Shown piece by piece: positions 26,264 to 34,945 of a DNA stretch of 55,862 bases (position 1 is its first letter; the number at the start of each line of letters is the position of its first letter). Location of the stretch: contig CAJCIS010000123.1 in NCBI GenBank assembly GCA_903970435.1, positions 1-55,862 on the forward strand, written 5' to 3'. Source of the stretch: Acidobacteriota bacterium. GTDB lineage: Bacteria; Pseudomonadota; Alphaproteobacteria; Acetobacterales; Acetobacteraceae. The notes under the pieces are model-generated. The model ran no database searches, had not been told where the DNA came from, and saw only the letters and a list, made by a program, of their open reading frames with translations. The translations under genes were made by a program, and so were the position numbers.

Positions 26264-27094
26264 TCAAACGGGCTCCGGCAGTTTGACCCAGTCCGGGATG
26301 CGCACGGTGAGCGGGACGCCGGCCGCCGTGAGCGTGTCGCCCAGCCGGTCGAGACGCAGCACAGCCAGCGCGTCGGTGCCGATGACCGAGCGTAACACAC
26401 CCGCCTCGCGGTCGCCCGCCAGCACCGGCGTGCCGGGCGGCGGCAACGGGGCGTCGCCGGAAACCGGCAGCAGCCGGCGCTTGAGCAGGCCGCGATACCG
26501 CGTCCGGGCGGTAAGCTCCTGGCCCATGTAACAACCCTTGGTCCAGGAAATGCCGCCAAGCTCGTCGAAACCCGCCTCCAGAAGAACCGTTTTGTCGGGT
26601 TCGAGGTCATTTGTGCCGTCGGGCAAACCGAGGCGCAGGCGATGCAGGTCCCAGTCGGCCTGGCCGGCGGTGGCCGCAAGCGGGGCGTCGGCCAAGACCC
26701 GCCAGCCGGCCTCGGGCAGGCGGGGATCGGGGGCGGCGAACGCGGCTTGCGGCGGCGGACCGTTCCAGGCGGCGTGCACCGCGAGGTCCAGCCTGGCGAT
26801 GGCGACGTCGGCGCGCAGGCGGAAGCGGGACAGTTTCTGCGCCAGCATGTCGCGCTGGCCTGCCTGCACGTCGAGCAGCAGGCTGCCGGCATCGGCAAGA
26901 ATAAAGAAGTCGGCCAGGTATTTGCCCTGCGGGGTGAGCAGCGCCGCCCAGACGGCGCGGCCGGGCGCGACCTGCCCCACGTCGTTCGACACCAGGCCGT
27001 TGAGGAAGCCCACGCGATCCGCCCCGGATACGGACAGGACGGCGCGGTCGGGCAGGTGCGCAAGCTGGGTCATGGCCCCGTGCAGTTGGTCCAT
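26264..27094 (-). CDS. ygfZ: Folate-binding protein YgfZ
   Basis: A 276-residue GcvT-related protein that aids iron-sulfur cluster assembly or repair using folate. The family signature KGCYMGQE lies at about 186-193, with the conserved Cys. Length is typical. ATG at 27094 is preferred; GTG at 27100 is possible and neither has a clear ribosome site. It is divergent from the GT9 gene with under 40 bases between starts, so the promoters overlap. Confidence 0.92.
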   Translation of the reverse strand: MDQLHGAMTQLAHLPDRAVLSVSGADRVGFLNGLVSNDVGQVAPGRAVWAALLTPQGKYLADFFILADAGSLLLDVQAGQRDMLAQKLSRFRLRADVAIARLDLAVHAAWNGPPPQAAFAAPDPRLPEAGWRVLADAPLAATAGQADWDLHRLRLGLPDGTNDLEPDKTVLLEAGFDELGGISWTKGCYMGQELTARTRYRGLLKRRLLPVSGDAPLPPPGTPVLAGDREAGVLRSVIGTDALAVLRLDRLGDTLTAAGVPLTVRIPDWVKLPEPV

Positions 27095-27132
27095 TCGCAC
27101 CGCGCCCGCAACCCGGCTAAGTGAGCGGCCGC

Positions 27133-28056
27133 ATGCGTATTCTGTTCATCACCGCGACCCGCCTGGGCGACGCTGTCCTCTCGACCGGGTTACTGGATCA
27201 TTTGCTGCGCACCTGTCCCGAGGCGCGTTTCACGGTTGCCTGCGGCCCGGTGGCCGCCGGCGTGTTCAGCCGCATGCCGCGGCTCGAGCGGCTGATCGTG
27301 GTGGAGAAACGGCGGCTCGACCTGCATTGGCTGAGCCTGTGGCGCGCCTGCGTGGGGGTTCGGTGGGACCTGGCGGTCGATCTGCGAGGATCGGGGCTGA
27401 CCTTGCTGATCCCGGCTGCCCGCCGCGCCATCATGCGCGGCGGCCGGCGGCAGGGGCATCGCAGCACGCATCTGGCCGCCGCATTGGGCCTGGCCGCGCC
27501 GCCTCTGCCGGTCGCCTGGATCGGCGCCGCGGACCGGGCCGCGGCGGCGTCGCTGCTGCCCGACGGCGACCCTTTCATCGGATTGGGGCCGACCGCCAAC
27601 TGGGACAGGAAGATCTGGCCGGCGGAGCGGTTCGTCGCCTTGTTCCAGGCGCTGGCCCGCACGATGCCGCGCGCCCGGGCGGTGGTTTTCGGCGGGCCCG
27701 GCGCGGCCGAGCGGGCCGCCGCGGCACCCGTTCTGGCCGGGCTGCCGGGCGCGGTCGATCTGGTGGGGCGCCTGCCCCTGCCCCAGGTCGCCGCGGCGCT
27801 GGCGCGCTGCGTGCTGTTCGTCGGCAACGATTCCGGGCTGATGCACCTGGCCGCCAGCACGGGCACGCCCACGCTGGGCCTGTTCGGCCCCACCGAGGCG
27901 CGCGAATACGCGCCTTTCGGGCGCATGACGGCTTCGGTGCTGGCCGAGGGCGTGCCGGGGCGTGCGCCGATGGACGCGCTGCCGGTCTGCAGCGCGCGGC
28001 GCGCGGCGGAAGACCTGCTGGCCCGGGCGCAGGCCGCCCCGGCTGACGCGGAATGA
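27133..28056 (+). CDS. Glycosyltransferase family 9 (heptosyltransferase-like)
   Basis: A 307-residue GT9 enzyme resembling ADP-heptose:LPS heptosyltransferases. It opens with MRILFITATRLGDAVLSTGL, and the C-terminal half holds the nucleotide-sugar site FVGNDSGLMHLAASTGTPTL and LFGPT. It probably adds a sugar to lipopolysaccharide or another surface glycan at the inner membrane. ATG at 27133 gives the standard N-terminus; GTG at 27121 would add four residues. Its stop overlaps the next gene's start as ATGA. Confidence 0.9.
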   Translation: MRILFITATRLGDAVLSTGLLDHLLRTCPEARFTVACGPVAAGVFSRMPRLERLIVVEKRRLDLHWLSLWRACVGVRWDLAVDLRGSGLTLLIPAARRAIMRGGRRQGHRSTHLAAALGLAAPPLPVAWIGAADRAAAASLLPDGDPFIGLGPTANWDRKIWPAERFVALFQALARTMPRARAVVFGGPGAAERAAAAPVLAGLPGAVDLVGRLPLPQVAAALARCVLFVGNDSGLMHLAASTGTPTLGLFGPTEAREYAPFGRMTASVLAEGVPGRAPMDALPVCSARRAAEDLLARAQAAPADAE

Positions 28057-29183
28057 GGGTCGCCCACCTGCTCGCCGGCGCCACGGAAGGGGGCGCCGAG
28101 CTGTTCTTCGAGCGGCTGATGCCGGCCTTGTCGGCGGCCGGCGACGACGTGTTGCCCATCGTGCGTGGCCGCGCACGCGCGGCGCGGCTGCGCGCGGCGG
28201 GTGCCGCGCCGCGGCTGGCCCCGTTCGCCGGCACGATCGATCCGCTGACCGGAAGGCTGCTCGCGCACTACCTGCGGCGGTTCGCGCCGCGCGTGGCGGT
28301 GGCGTGGATGGGCCGGGCGGCGTATCACACGCCGGCCGGGCCGTGGGTGCTGGTGGGACGGTTGGGTGGCACCTACCGGCTGTCGCGCTTCCGCCATTGC
28401 GATCACCTGGTCGCCAACACGCCGGGGCTGGCCAGCTGGATCGCGGCGCAGGGCTGGCCCGCGGGGCGGGTGCATTATCTGCCCAACTTCGTGCCGGACC
28501 ACGCGGGGGCGCGCCCCGCCGCGCTGCCGGTGCCGCCCGGCGCGCCCACAGTGCTGGCGATGGGGCGGCTGCACCGCGACAAGGGGTTCGACGTGCTGCT
28601 CGCGGCGATCGCGCGGCTGCCGGACGTGCATGCCCTGATCGCCGGCGACGGGCCGGAACGCGCCGCCCTGCACGCCCTGGCGCGGCGCGCCGGCCTTCTG
28701 CCGCGGGTGCATTTCCTCGGCTGGCGGGCCGACACGGCGTCGTTGCTGGCGGCCGCGGACATGCTGGTGTGCCCGTCGCGCCGCGAGCCGCTGGGCAACC
28801 AGATCCTGGAGGCGTTCTCCGCCGCCAAGCCGGTGGTGGCGGCGATGGCGGACGGGCCGGCCTGGCTGCTCGACCAGGGGCGGCGCGGCATATTGGTGCC
28901 GGGGGAGAGCGGCGTGGCGCTGGCAGCGGGCATCGAGGGAATGTTGCGCAATCGGGCGATGGCATCCTCGTTCGGGGCGGCGGGGCGGGCTTGCTTTGAG
29001 GCTGCCTTCGCGGCGGCGCCGGTCGTTGCGGCTTGGCATTCGTTCTGTCAGCACGTCAAGAAGGCAGGCCAGGGGCGCTGCCCGTCGACCCCGTCGTGCG
29101 AAGCACGCGGTCGCGTGACGGGGCCTGAGGCCCCAGACCCCCCCTATGAAGACGCCTTGGAGCAGCCTTCGTGTGCGCCTTAG
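28053..29183 (+). CDS. Glycosyltransferase family 4, C-terminal tail derived from a repeat
   Basis: A 376-residue GT-B glycosyltransferase. GRLHRDKGFDVLLAAIA is the nucleotide-sugar loop and REPLGNQILEA is the ExxxxxxxE motif. The start overlaps the GT9 stop (ATGA), so the two are translated together. The last 40 or so residues (after about 29067) are encoded by GC-rich repeat site 3 and look nothing like a GT4 end. The natural end was probably near WHSFCQHV. The tail overlaps the start of the asparagine synthetase gene by 13 bases. Confidence 0.9.
   Translation: MRVAHLLAGATEGGAELFFERLMPALSAAGDDVLPIVRGRARAARLRAAGAAPRLAPFAGTIDPLTGRLLAHYLRRFAPRVAVAWMGRAAYHTPAGPWVLVGRLGGTYRLSRFRHCDHLVANTPGLASWIAAQGWPAGRVHYLPNFVPDHAGARPAALPVPPGAPTVLAMGRLHRDKGFDVLLAAIARLPDVHALIAGDGPERAALHALARRAGLLPRVHFLGWRADTASLLAAADMLVCPSRREPLGNQILEAFSAAKPVVAAMADGPAWLLDQGRRGILVPGESGVALAAGIEGMLRNRAMASSFGAAGRACFEAAFAAAPVVAAWHSFCQHVKKAGQGRCPSTPSCEARGRVTGPEAPDPPYEDALEQPSCAP
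29067..29146. repeat. GC-rich nested palindrome repeat, site 3
   Basis: CCAGGGGCGCTGCCC, GTGCGAAGCAC and GGGGCCTGAGGCCCC hairpins in a row. It lies inside the 3' end of the GT4 reading frame. Confidence 0.8.
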
Positions 29184-30907
29184 CGGGCTTGGCCTGGCGG
29201 GATAAACCGCCCTCCGAAACATTACCGCTTATGCTCGATGCGCTGGCGCACCGGGGACCGGACGGCACGGGGTCGTATCACAGCCTTAACGTTGCGTTTG
29301 GCCACCGCCGGCTGGCCATCATCGACCCCGCGCGCGGGGCGCAGCCGCTGCGCGCGGGAACCGCCTCGCTCGCCGCCAACGCCGAGATCTACAATTATCC
29401 CGAACTGCGCGCTTTCATTCCTGAGGTGCAATGCACCACCGGCAGCGATTGCGAACCGGCGCTGCATCTGTTCCGCCGCGACGGTCCGGGCTTCATCAAG
29501 CGCCTGCGCGGCATGTACGCCATCGCCGCGCACGACAGCGCCAGCGGATTGCTGCTGCTGTCGCGCGATCCTTTCGGTATCAAACCGCTCTACCTGACGC
29601 CGACCGCCTGGGGCCTGGCCTTCGCTTCCACGCCGCAAGCCTTGCTGGCCGGCGGCCACGCGGCACGCGCGATCCGGCCGCGGGCCCGCGCGGCATTGTT
29701 GCAAATGCAGTTCTCCTGTGGGGCCGACACCATCTTTCCCGATATCTACCGCGTGCTGCCGGGCGAGACGTTGCACATCGAACGCGGCGCGATCACCGCC
29801 CGCACCCATCTGCACCCGCTGCCGCCGGGACGGCCCGAACCGGTCCGCCCATCGCTGGCGGTGGAGAATTTCGATCGGGCGCTGAACGAATCGGTGGCCC
29901 TGCATTTGCGCGCCGATGTACCGGCCGGCCTGCTGTTGTCGGGCGGCATCGACAGCGCCAGCCTGTTGGCGGTGATGTCGCGGCATGGGCAGGTCGATGC
30001 ATTCACCGCCGGCTTCGACGTGCCCGGCGGCGCCGACGAGCGGGCGCAGGCCGCCGCGGTGGCCCGCGCGGTGGGCGCCCGGCATGAAACGATCGAGGTG
30101 ACGCAAGCGGACTTCATCCGCCACCTGCCGGCGATCGTTGCATGCATGGATGACGCCGCCGCGGACTACGCCATCGTGCCGCTGTGGTTTCTCGCCCGCC
30201 ACGCGGCGCGCGAGAAGAAATTGCTGCTATCGGGCGAAGGCGGCGACGAATTGTTTGCCGGGTACGGCCGCTACCGCCGCGCAGGCCGGCCCTGGTGGCG
30301 CGGCGGCCGCACGATGCGCACGCGGGGGACCTTTGCCGGCCTCGGCATATTGCGCGACACGACCGATATGTGGCGCGCCGATTGGGCGGAAGCCGAACGC
30401 AACGCCGAGCGTCCGTATCGGACGCGGCTGCAAGCCGCGCAGGCCGCCGATGTTGCCGAATGGCTGCCGAACGATCTGTTGACGAAACTGGATCGCTGCC
30501 TGATGGCGCATGGCGTGGAAGGACGCACGCCGCTGCTCGACCCGGCCGTCGCCGCCGCATCGTACCGCCTGCCGGACGCCTTGAAAATCCACGGCGGACG
30601 CGGCAAGCATGTGCTGCGCGCCTGGCTTGCCGACGCGCTGCCGGCGGCGAACGCGCAGGCCCCGAAGCAGGGATTCACGGTGCCGGTCGGCGCCTGGATC
30701 GATGCGGATGCGGCAAGGTTGGGCTCGCTCGTGGCCAGCCAACCTTGCATTGCCGAAATAGCCTATCCCGACAGGGTGCGCGCGCTGTTCGCATCCGGCC
30801 GCAACGGCCTGGCAAGCTGGACGCTGCTGTTCTATGCGCTATGGCACCGCGCGCACATAGACGCTGCCGCAACGGACGGAAACGTATTCGAAACACTTTG
30901 CTCGTAG
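29171..30907 (+). CDS. asnB: Asparagine synthetase, glutamine-hydrolysing
   Basis: A 578-residue class-II glutamine amidotransferase. Cys2 is exposed after Met removal and is the glutaminase nucleophile; HRGPDG and NAEIYNY are typical of that domain. The synthetase domain has the PP-loop SGGIDS (257-262) and GEGGDELFAGYGRY. The GTG start at 29171 is fixed by the required Cys2. Next to two glycosyltransferases, it may amidate a uronic acid or other glycan component rather than serve only in asparagine synthesis; that is inference. Confidence 0.9.
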   Translation: MCALAGLAWRDKPPSETLPLMLDALAHRGPDGTGSYHSLNVAFGHRRLAIIDPARGAQPLRAGTASLAANAEIYNYPELRAFIPEVQCTTGSDCEPALHLFRRDGPGFIKRLRGMYAIAAHDSASGLLLLSRDPFGIKPLYLTPTAWGLAFASTPQALLAGGHAARAIRPRARAALLQMQFSCGADTIFPDIYRVLPGETLHIERGAITARTHLHPLPPGRPEPVRPSLAVENFDRALNESVALHLRADVPAGLLLSGGIDSASLLAVMSRHGQVDAFTAGFDVPGGADERAQAAAVARAVGARHETIEVTQADFIRHLPAIVACMDDAAADYAIVPLWFLARHAAREKKLLLSGEGGDELFAGYGRYRRAGRPWWRGGRTMRTRGTFAGLGILRDTTDMWRADWAEAERNAERPYRTRLQAAQAADVAEWLPNDLLTKLDRCLMAHGVEGRTPLLDPAVAAASYRLPDALKIHGGRGKHVLRAWLADALPAANAQAPKQGFTVPVGAWIDADAARLGSLVASQPCIAEIAYPDRVRALFASGRNGLASWTLLFYALWHRAHIDAAATDGNVFETLCS

Positions 30908-31356
30908 TGGCAAAAGTTTTGGTGACTATATACTTGACCAAGTAAGTTGGTTCGCCGCGCCGCCTACCAATTCTGGACAATCTCAATCAGGATTTCAGTT
31001 GAGCGGTGAGAGCAGCGTCGGACACGGCCAAGTTGGTAATAGTGGCCTCCAAAACGCCAACGATTTCGTCGCGCTTCAGATAACCCTTGTCAATTTCCCA
31101 AGAACGGATATCAAGATTGTGGGTGGGACGATATCACCCTTCGTCGCAGCGGTATCGGACAACGCTAATTCTCCAATTGTCGAACTCTTAGGACCAACGC
31201 ATTTTCGGGTGTCCGCCGATCAGGATTGGACCATGCCAAGTCTGCCGCAAATCGTTCGGCCTGATCCCTAAACTCGAATGGCAGCAAATTGGGGAGCGGA
31301 GATACGCAACCGCCCGATATCCTGATAACTTCCCACATCGTCGGCTCCTTAACCGG
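30908..31356. other. Lower-GC intergenic patch
   Basis: About 450 bases visibly richer in A/T than the neighbours, continuing to about 31825. Apart from the weak small frame at 30999-31271 I see nothing assignable. The composition suggests acquired or decaying sequence. Confidence 0.5.
30999..31271 (+). CDS. Possible small hypothetical protein
   Basis: A 90-residue frame with a TTG start and AGGA six bases upstream. Composition is protein-like but matches nothing I recognise, and there is no signal peptide or motif. It could be a chance frame in the low-GC patch. Confidence 0.3.
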   Translation: MSGESSVGHGQVGNSGLQNANDFVALQITLVNFPRTDIKIVGGTISPFVAAVSDNANSPIVELLGPTHFRVSADQDWTMPSLPQIVRPDP

Positions 31357-31680
31357 TCACTTTTTTGAGGCGTAGTGTTTCAAAATGCCCGGCTTGCATT
31401 TGAAATCGTTCGGATCAACCTCGTCGTAGTTTTCGGCGTCGGCATATGTTTCACCGCCTTTCGAATGAACGAAAATCTCTATGGCCCGATCTCCACGCAT
31501 TTCTGGAGGGTACCAATTTAACGGGTGCACGACCTGATCTACCTGAAAAAACCCCGATCCAATTTGAATCAAAGACCCCGCCGAAGGAACAACATCGTAG
31601 AAAATAGTCCGAATCTTCTCCCTCTCAGAGACGCAGCAAATAAAAGCAGGAATCTGGATCCTGTTGGACAAAACTGACAC
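31357..31680 (-). CDS. Orphan hypothetical protein in low-GC patch
   Basis: A 107-residue soluble protein of unrecognised family, rich in aromatic and acidic residues (FFQVDQVVHPLNWYPPEMRG, YADAENYDEVDPNDF) with a basic end (HYASKK). GTG at 31680 has a clear AGGAGG ribosome site at good spacing; a TTG nine bases upstream is too close to it. Codon use and GC are unlike the flanking genes, which suggests horizontal transfer. No mobile element remains beside it. Confidence 0.6.
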   Translation of the reverse strand: MSVLSNRIQIPAFICCVSEREKIRTIFYDVVPSAGSLIQIGSGFFQVDQVVHPLNWYPPEMRGDRAIEIFVHSKGGETYADAENYDEVDPNDFKCKPGILKHYASKK

Positions 31681-31824
31681 CTGCCACAACCTCCTATCGA
31701 ATCGACCGTGCCGATGCTATGCGGAGGAACATACATAGTATTGGGCAGCCTACAAACTATATTTTGTGGTCGTCGCAGGATATGGCACAAAATGTAGTGG
31801 CTGCTTAGTCAGGTATATAATTAC

Positions 31825-31869
31825 CAAAGTTTTTTGGTTCTTTTTTTCAAAAAAGAACGGCTTCCTTCC
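31825..31869 (+). repeat. AT-rich hairpin repeat, copy 12
   Basis: GTTC/GAAC version with perfect arms, about 60 bases past the stop of the YXWGXW gene, CTTCCTT side facing it. Confidence 0.92.
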
Positions 31870-31930
31870 TTTGTTTGTACAAGAAGAGGGGGGCGCCCGC
31901 CGACGCCCCCCACTTCACGCAAGTCCCACC

Positions 31931-33046
31931 CTAGCCGGGATGCTTTTCAGGCGCGCCCGCCGGGTGCGGGGCCGGACGGGGCGGCGCGACCGGGTGGGGC
32001 GGCGCGACCGGGTGGGCAACGACCGGGCGGGGTTCGACGGCCGGATGCGGCGTGTAGGCGGGGCGCGGCGCGGCGGACGCGACGTGCGGCGCGGGGTGGT
32101 AGGCGGGCCGGGTGGTGGGCGCCGATGTATGCAGCGCGCCCGGATAGGCGGTATGCGGCGCGCCGGCGTAACCAGGATGCGGCGCCGTGGCCGTTCCGGG
32201 ATGCGCGGTCATTGCAGTGCCGGGACGGGGCGCCATGGCGCTGCCGGGACGCGGTGCCATGGCGGCGCCGGGACGCGGCGCGGCGGCGGGCGCCGTGCCC
32301 GGGTGACCGCGCGCCGGTACGACGCCGGGACCGCTGAAGACGGCGGGACGCGCGGTGGCGGCGATCGGCGGGTTGCCGTGGTTCGCGCTGGCAAGCAGCG
32401 CCTTGTTCTGTGCGGCCAGGTGCACGTGCTGCGTCTGGATCGCCGTGGGCGGTGTATGCGGCTCCCGCGCGAAGGCCGCTTCCTGCGCCGTCGGGCGGGC
32501 GGAGACGCCACCGTGCGGGCCATTGAAGCTGACATGCGTGACGTTGTTCACGGTCACGTTTCGGGTATAGACATTCGTTACATGGACGTTACCAAATCGG
32601 TTGACCGCGGCGTTGTAGGCGAACGCCCCGTTGCGCCACTCGCCGCCTTCGTAGCCGAAGCCGCCATAGCCGAAGCCGTAATTGATGCCGCCGTAGAAGC
32701 CGACATGCGGGCCCCAGTAGCCGGCATTGAAGGCATAGACGCCGTCGTTCCAGCCCCAGTAGCCGGGTGTCCAGAGCAGGCCGACCGCGGGCGGTTCCAC
32801 CCAGGTGCCGGGCACCCAGTAGTAGCCGGCGTCGCCGTAGGCCCAGTAGCCCGGTGTCCAGAGATAGCCGGGCGCGGGGAGCGGCGGCTGCTCATAGACC
32901 GGCAGTTCCGGGGGTGCCACGGTGATGGAAAGCCCGACGCTGAACTGCGCGGACGCAGTGTGCAGGGGGGTGGCCATCATCGGGGCGGCCAGCAATGCGG
33001 CCGCGAACGCAGGCGCATAGGCAGGAAGAAAGCGGAAAGTTCTCAC
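31931..33046 (-). CDS. YXWGXW-repeat secreted protein
   Basis: A 371-residue exported protein. The signal peptide covers about residues 1-34 (hydrophobic stretch then ASAQF). The N-terminal half has several WTPGYW-type units (LWTPGYWAYG, YWVPGTW, LWTPGYWGWN) and a Gly/Tyr-rich stretch. The second half is Ala/Pro/His-rich, with APRPGxAM units in near-tandem copies. Such proteins are outer-membrane or cell-surface associated with unknown function. The GTG start has AAGGA about ten bases upstream. Confidence 0.8.
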   Translation of the reverse strand: MRTFRFLPAYAPAFAAALLAAPMMATPLHTASAQFSVGLSITVAPPELPVYEQPPLPAPGYLWTPGYWAYGDAGYYWVPGTWVEPPAVGLLWTPGYWGWNDGVYAFNAGYWGPHVGFYGGINYGFGYGGFGYEGGEWRNGAFAYNAAVNRFGNVHVTNVYTRNVTVNNVTHVSFNGPHGGVSARPTAQEAAFAREPHTPPTAIQTQHVHLAAQNKALLASANHGNPPIAATARPAVFSGPGVVPARGHPGTAPAAAPRPGAAMAPRPGSAMAPRPGTAMTAHPGTATAPHPGYAGAPHTAYPGALHTSAPTTRPAYHPAPHVASAAPRPAYTPHPAVEPRPVVAHPVAPPHPVAPPRPAPHPAGAPEKHPG

Positions 33047-33170
33047 AGCGGTATATCCTTAGGTCGTATCACCGCGATATCGGTCCCACGATTCCGAAAT
33101 CAACCTCGGGGCCCGGCGCGTCGTGTTGCGAAGTGAGAGGGAACGTGAACGAGGCACCCTGCAAAAAGGT

Positions 33171-33213
33171 AAAAGTTTTTTGGTTCTTTTTTTCAAAAAA
33201 GAACGACTTCCTT
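33171..33213 (+). repeat. AT-rich hairpin repeat, copy 13
   Basis: GTTC/GAAC version with perfect arms, 18 bases past the stop of the DUF6491-like gene. Confidence 0.92.
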
Positions 33214-33230
33214 GCCTTTTGGTTGCACGC

Positions 33231-33569
33231 TTATTTGTGCCGTGCCGGTCTAATCTCGCTCATGGCACCAACCATGCAAACCGCATGGGTCGTATTAAGC
33301 CGGATCGTCAGCAAATTACCGCAAATCTCGTCGCTGCCGGGTATCGGCTCGTAGGTAAAGCCCCGTGTATCCTGCCTCAGGCCGGTGCAGGGGCCCTGCA
33401 TGCTGGCCTGATAGATGGAATGGTCGCGCATATGGAAGAGGATATGGAGGTCGTCCGGCACCTCGGTGTGATCGATCCTGTAGCTGTCGATGCACACGGC
33501 CGGCGCCGCCCATGCGGGCGCGGCGACGCTGCAAGCGGCGAGTAGTCCGAATGCCGGAATGTGCCTCAT
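33231..33569 (-). CDS. Small periplasmic protein, DUF6491-like
   Basis: A 112-residue protein with a signal peptide (MRHIPAFGLLAACSVAAPAW, cleavage near AWA). Four cysteines in the mature part (VCIDSY, GPCTGL, EICGNL, AVCMVG) fit two disulfides and the pattern I associate with DUF6491. Function unknown. ATG at 33569 has GGAGGG seven bases upstream; an ATG at 33584 would place that ribosome site inside the gene. Confidence 0.7.
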   Translation of the reverse strand: MRHIPAFGLLAACSVAAPAWAAPAVCIDSYRIDHTEVPDDLHILFHMRDHSIYQASMQGPCTGLRQDTRGFTYEPIPGSDEICGNLLTIRLNTTHAVCMVGAMSEIRPARHK

Positions 33570-33748
33570 GGACGTGCCCTCCATGGCCAGGTTGCCAGTT
33601 ACATTGGCGCCCGGGAAGCGACGCCTTGTTACAAAGCTTCACCGGCCGCGGCCGGAAAAGCACCCCAGGCGCTGCTTGATCCGTCTATGAATTGACATGA
33701 ACGGCGCGTATCGTCTTAAATAGATAGCGATTTCCTCCGGAGCCCCTC

Positions 33749-34786
33749 ATGTCAGACACTGCCGCGCCGACGGTGCTGGTTACCGGCGGCACCGGCTACA
33801 TTGCCAGCTTCATCATCGCCTACCTGCTCTGTGACGGCTACCAGGTGCACACCACGGTACGCACGTTGCTGCGCGAGCCCGAACTGCACGCCACGATGAA
33901 GAAGCTCAACGCGCCGACCGAGCGGTTGCGGGTGTTCTTTGCCGACCTCAATGGCGAGACCGGCTGGGCCGAAGCGATGCAGGGCTGCACCTATGTGCAG
34001 CACGTCGCCAGCCCGCTGCCGACGATCAACCCGAAGGACGAGGAGCAGCTGATCCGGCCGGCGCGCGATGGCGCGTTGCGGGTGCTGCGGATTGCCAGGG
34101 CCGCCGGCGTGCGCCGCGTGGTGATGACGGCGAGCGTGGCGAGCATCGCCTATGGCGGCGGCGGCCGCGCGGCGCCGCCCTATACCGAGGCGGACTGGAC
34201 CGATTTGAAGGACAAGTCGGACACCTCGGCCTACGAGCGCAGCAAGACGATCGCCGAGCGCGCGGCGCGCGACTTCATCAAGCGGGAGGGCGGCGCGCTG
34301 GAGCTGGTGACGATCCATCCGGGGCTGGTGCTGGGGCCTGTTTCGAGTGCGGATTTTTCCGCTTCGGTGGAGGCGGTGAAAAAGCTGATGGATGGTTCGG
34401 TGCAGGGCATACCCCGTTTCGGCTGGCCGCTGGTGGATGTGCGCGATATCGCCGATTTGCATATCCGGGCGATGACGACCGAGGGTGTTGCGGGCGAACG
34501 TTTCATCGGCGCAAACGAATTCTGGTGGATGGGCCAGATCGCCGAAGTGCTGCGGCGCCGGCTCGGCGCGCGCGCCAAGAACGTGCCGCGCCTGCGCGTG
34601 CCGGATTTCGCGGTGCGGCTGATGGGGAAATTCGATCCCGTGATCCGGGATCGCCTGTGGGAATTGGGCAAGGAACGCCCGGTGTCGCACGACAAGGCAA
34701 CGCAAATGTTGGGGTGGGAGCCGCGGTCGAACGAGGAGACGGTGGTCGATACGGCGGAGAGCCTGCTGGCGGAGGGGGTGGTTTAG
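33749..34786 (+). CDS. Extended short-chain dehydrogenase (NAD-dependent epimerase/reductase family)
   Basis: A 345-residue extended SDR resembling dihydroflavonol-4-reductase-like and aldehyde-reductase proteins. TGGTGYIA near the N-terminus is the cofactor motif; the catalytic pair lies in YERSK; TIHPGLVLGP is typical of the substrate-side region. It probably reduces a ketone or aldehyde with NADPH; the substrate is unknown. ATG follows GGAG. It is monocistronic and followed by repeat copy 14. Confidence 0.88.
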   Translation: MSDTAAPTVLVTGGTGYIASFIIAYLLCDGYQVHTTVRTLLREPELHATMKKLNAPTERLRVFFADLNGETGWAEAMQGCTYVQHVASPLPTINPKDEEQLIRPARDGALRVLRIARAAGVRRVVMTASVASIAYGGGGRAAPPYTEADWTDLKDKSDTSAYERSKTIAERAARDFIKREGGALELVTIHPGLVLGPVSSADFSASVEAVKKLMDGSVQGIPRFGWPLVDVRDIADLHIRAMTTEGVAGERFIGANEFWWMGQIAEVLRRRLGARAKNVPRLRVPDFAVRLMGKFDPVIRDRLWELGKERPVSHDKATQMLGWEPRSNEETVVDTAESLLAEGVV

Positions 34787-34795
34787 GTTGCGGCT

Positions 34796-34842
34796 AAGGA
34801 AGGAAGTATTTCTTTTTTGAAAAAAAGAAACAAAAAACTTTT
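34796..34842 (-). repeat. AT-rich hairpin repeat, copy 14
   Basis: GTTTC/GAAAT version with perfect arms, ten bases past the SDR stop. It is in an inverted doublet with copy 15 across a 53-base spacer that itself has a GGTTGG/CCAACC stem. Confidence 0.92.
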
Positions 34843-34895
34843 ATTCTTTGGTTGGAATGTAATACCAACCGCCCACCCTACGACCAACCGATAGC

Positions 34896-34937
34896 AAAAG
34901 TTTTTTGGTTCTTTTTTTCAAAAAAGAACTACTTCTT
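34896..34937 (+). repeat. AT-rich hairpin repeat, copy 15
   Basis: GTTC/GAAC version with perfect arms, nine bases past the stop of the gene at 34946. Confidence 0.92.
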
Positions 34938-34945
34938 CTACTTTC

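Noticed and set aside
27190-29222. Two very long antisense frames opposite GT9 and GT4
   Set aside because: Pro/Arg-rich shadows of extremely GC-rich genes. The sense genes have clear motifs and start-stop overlaps.
30905-30950. A tRNA or truncated hairpin repeat after asnB
   Set aside because: CAAAAGTTTTGG resembles the side of the AT-rich repeat, but no arm follows and no cloverleaf can be drawn.
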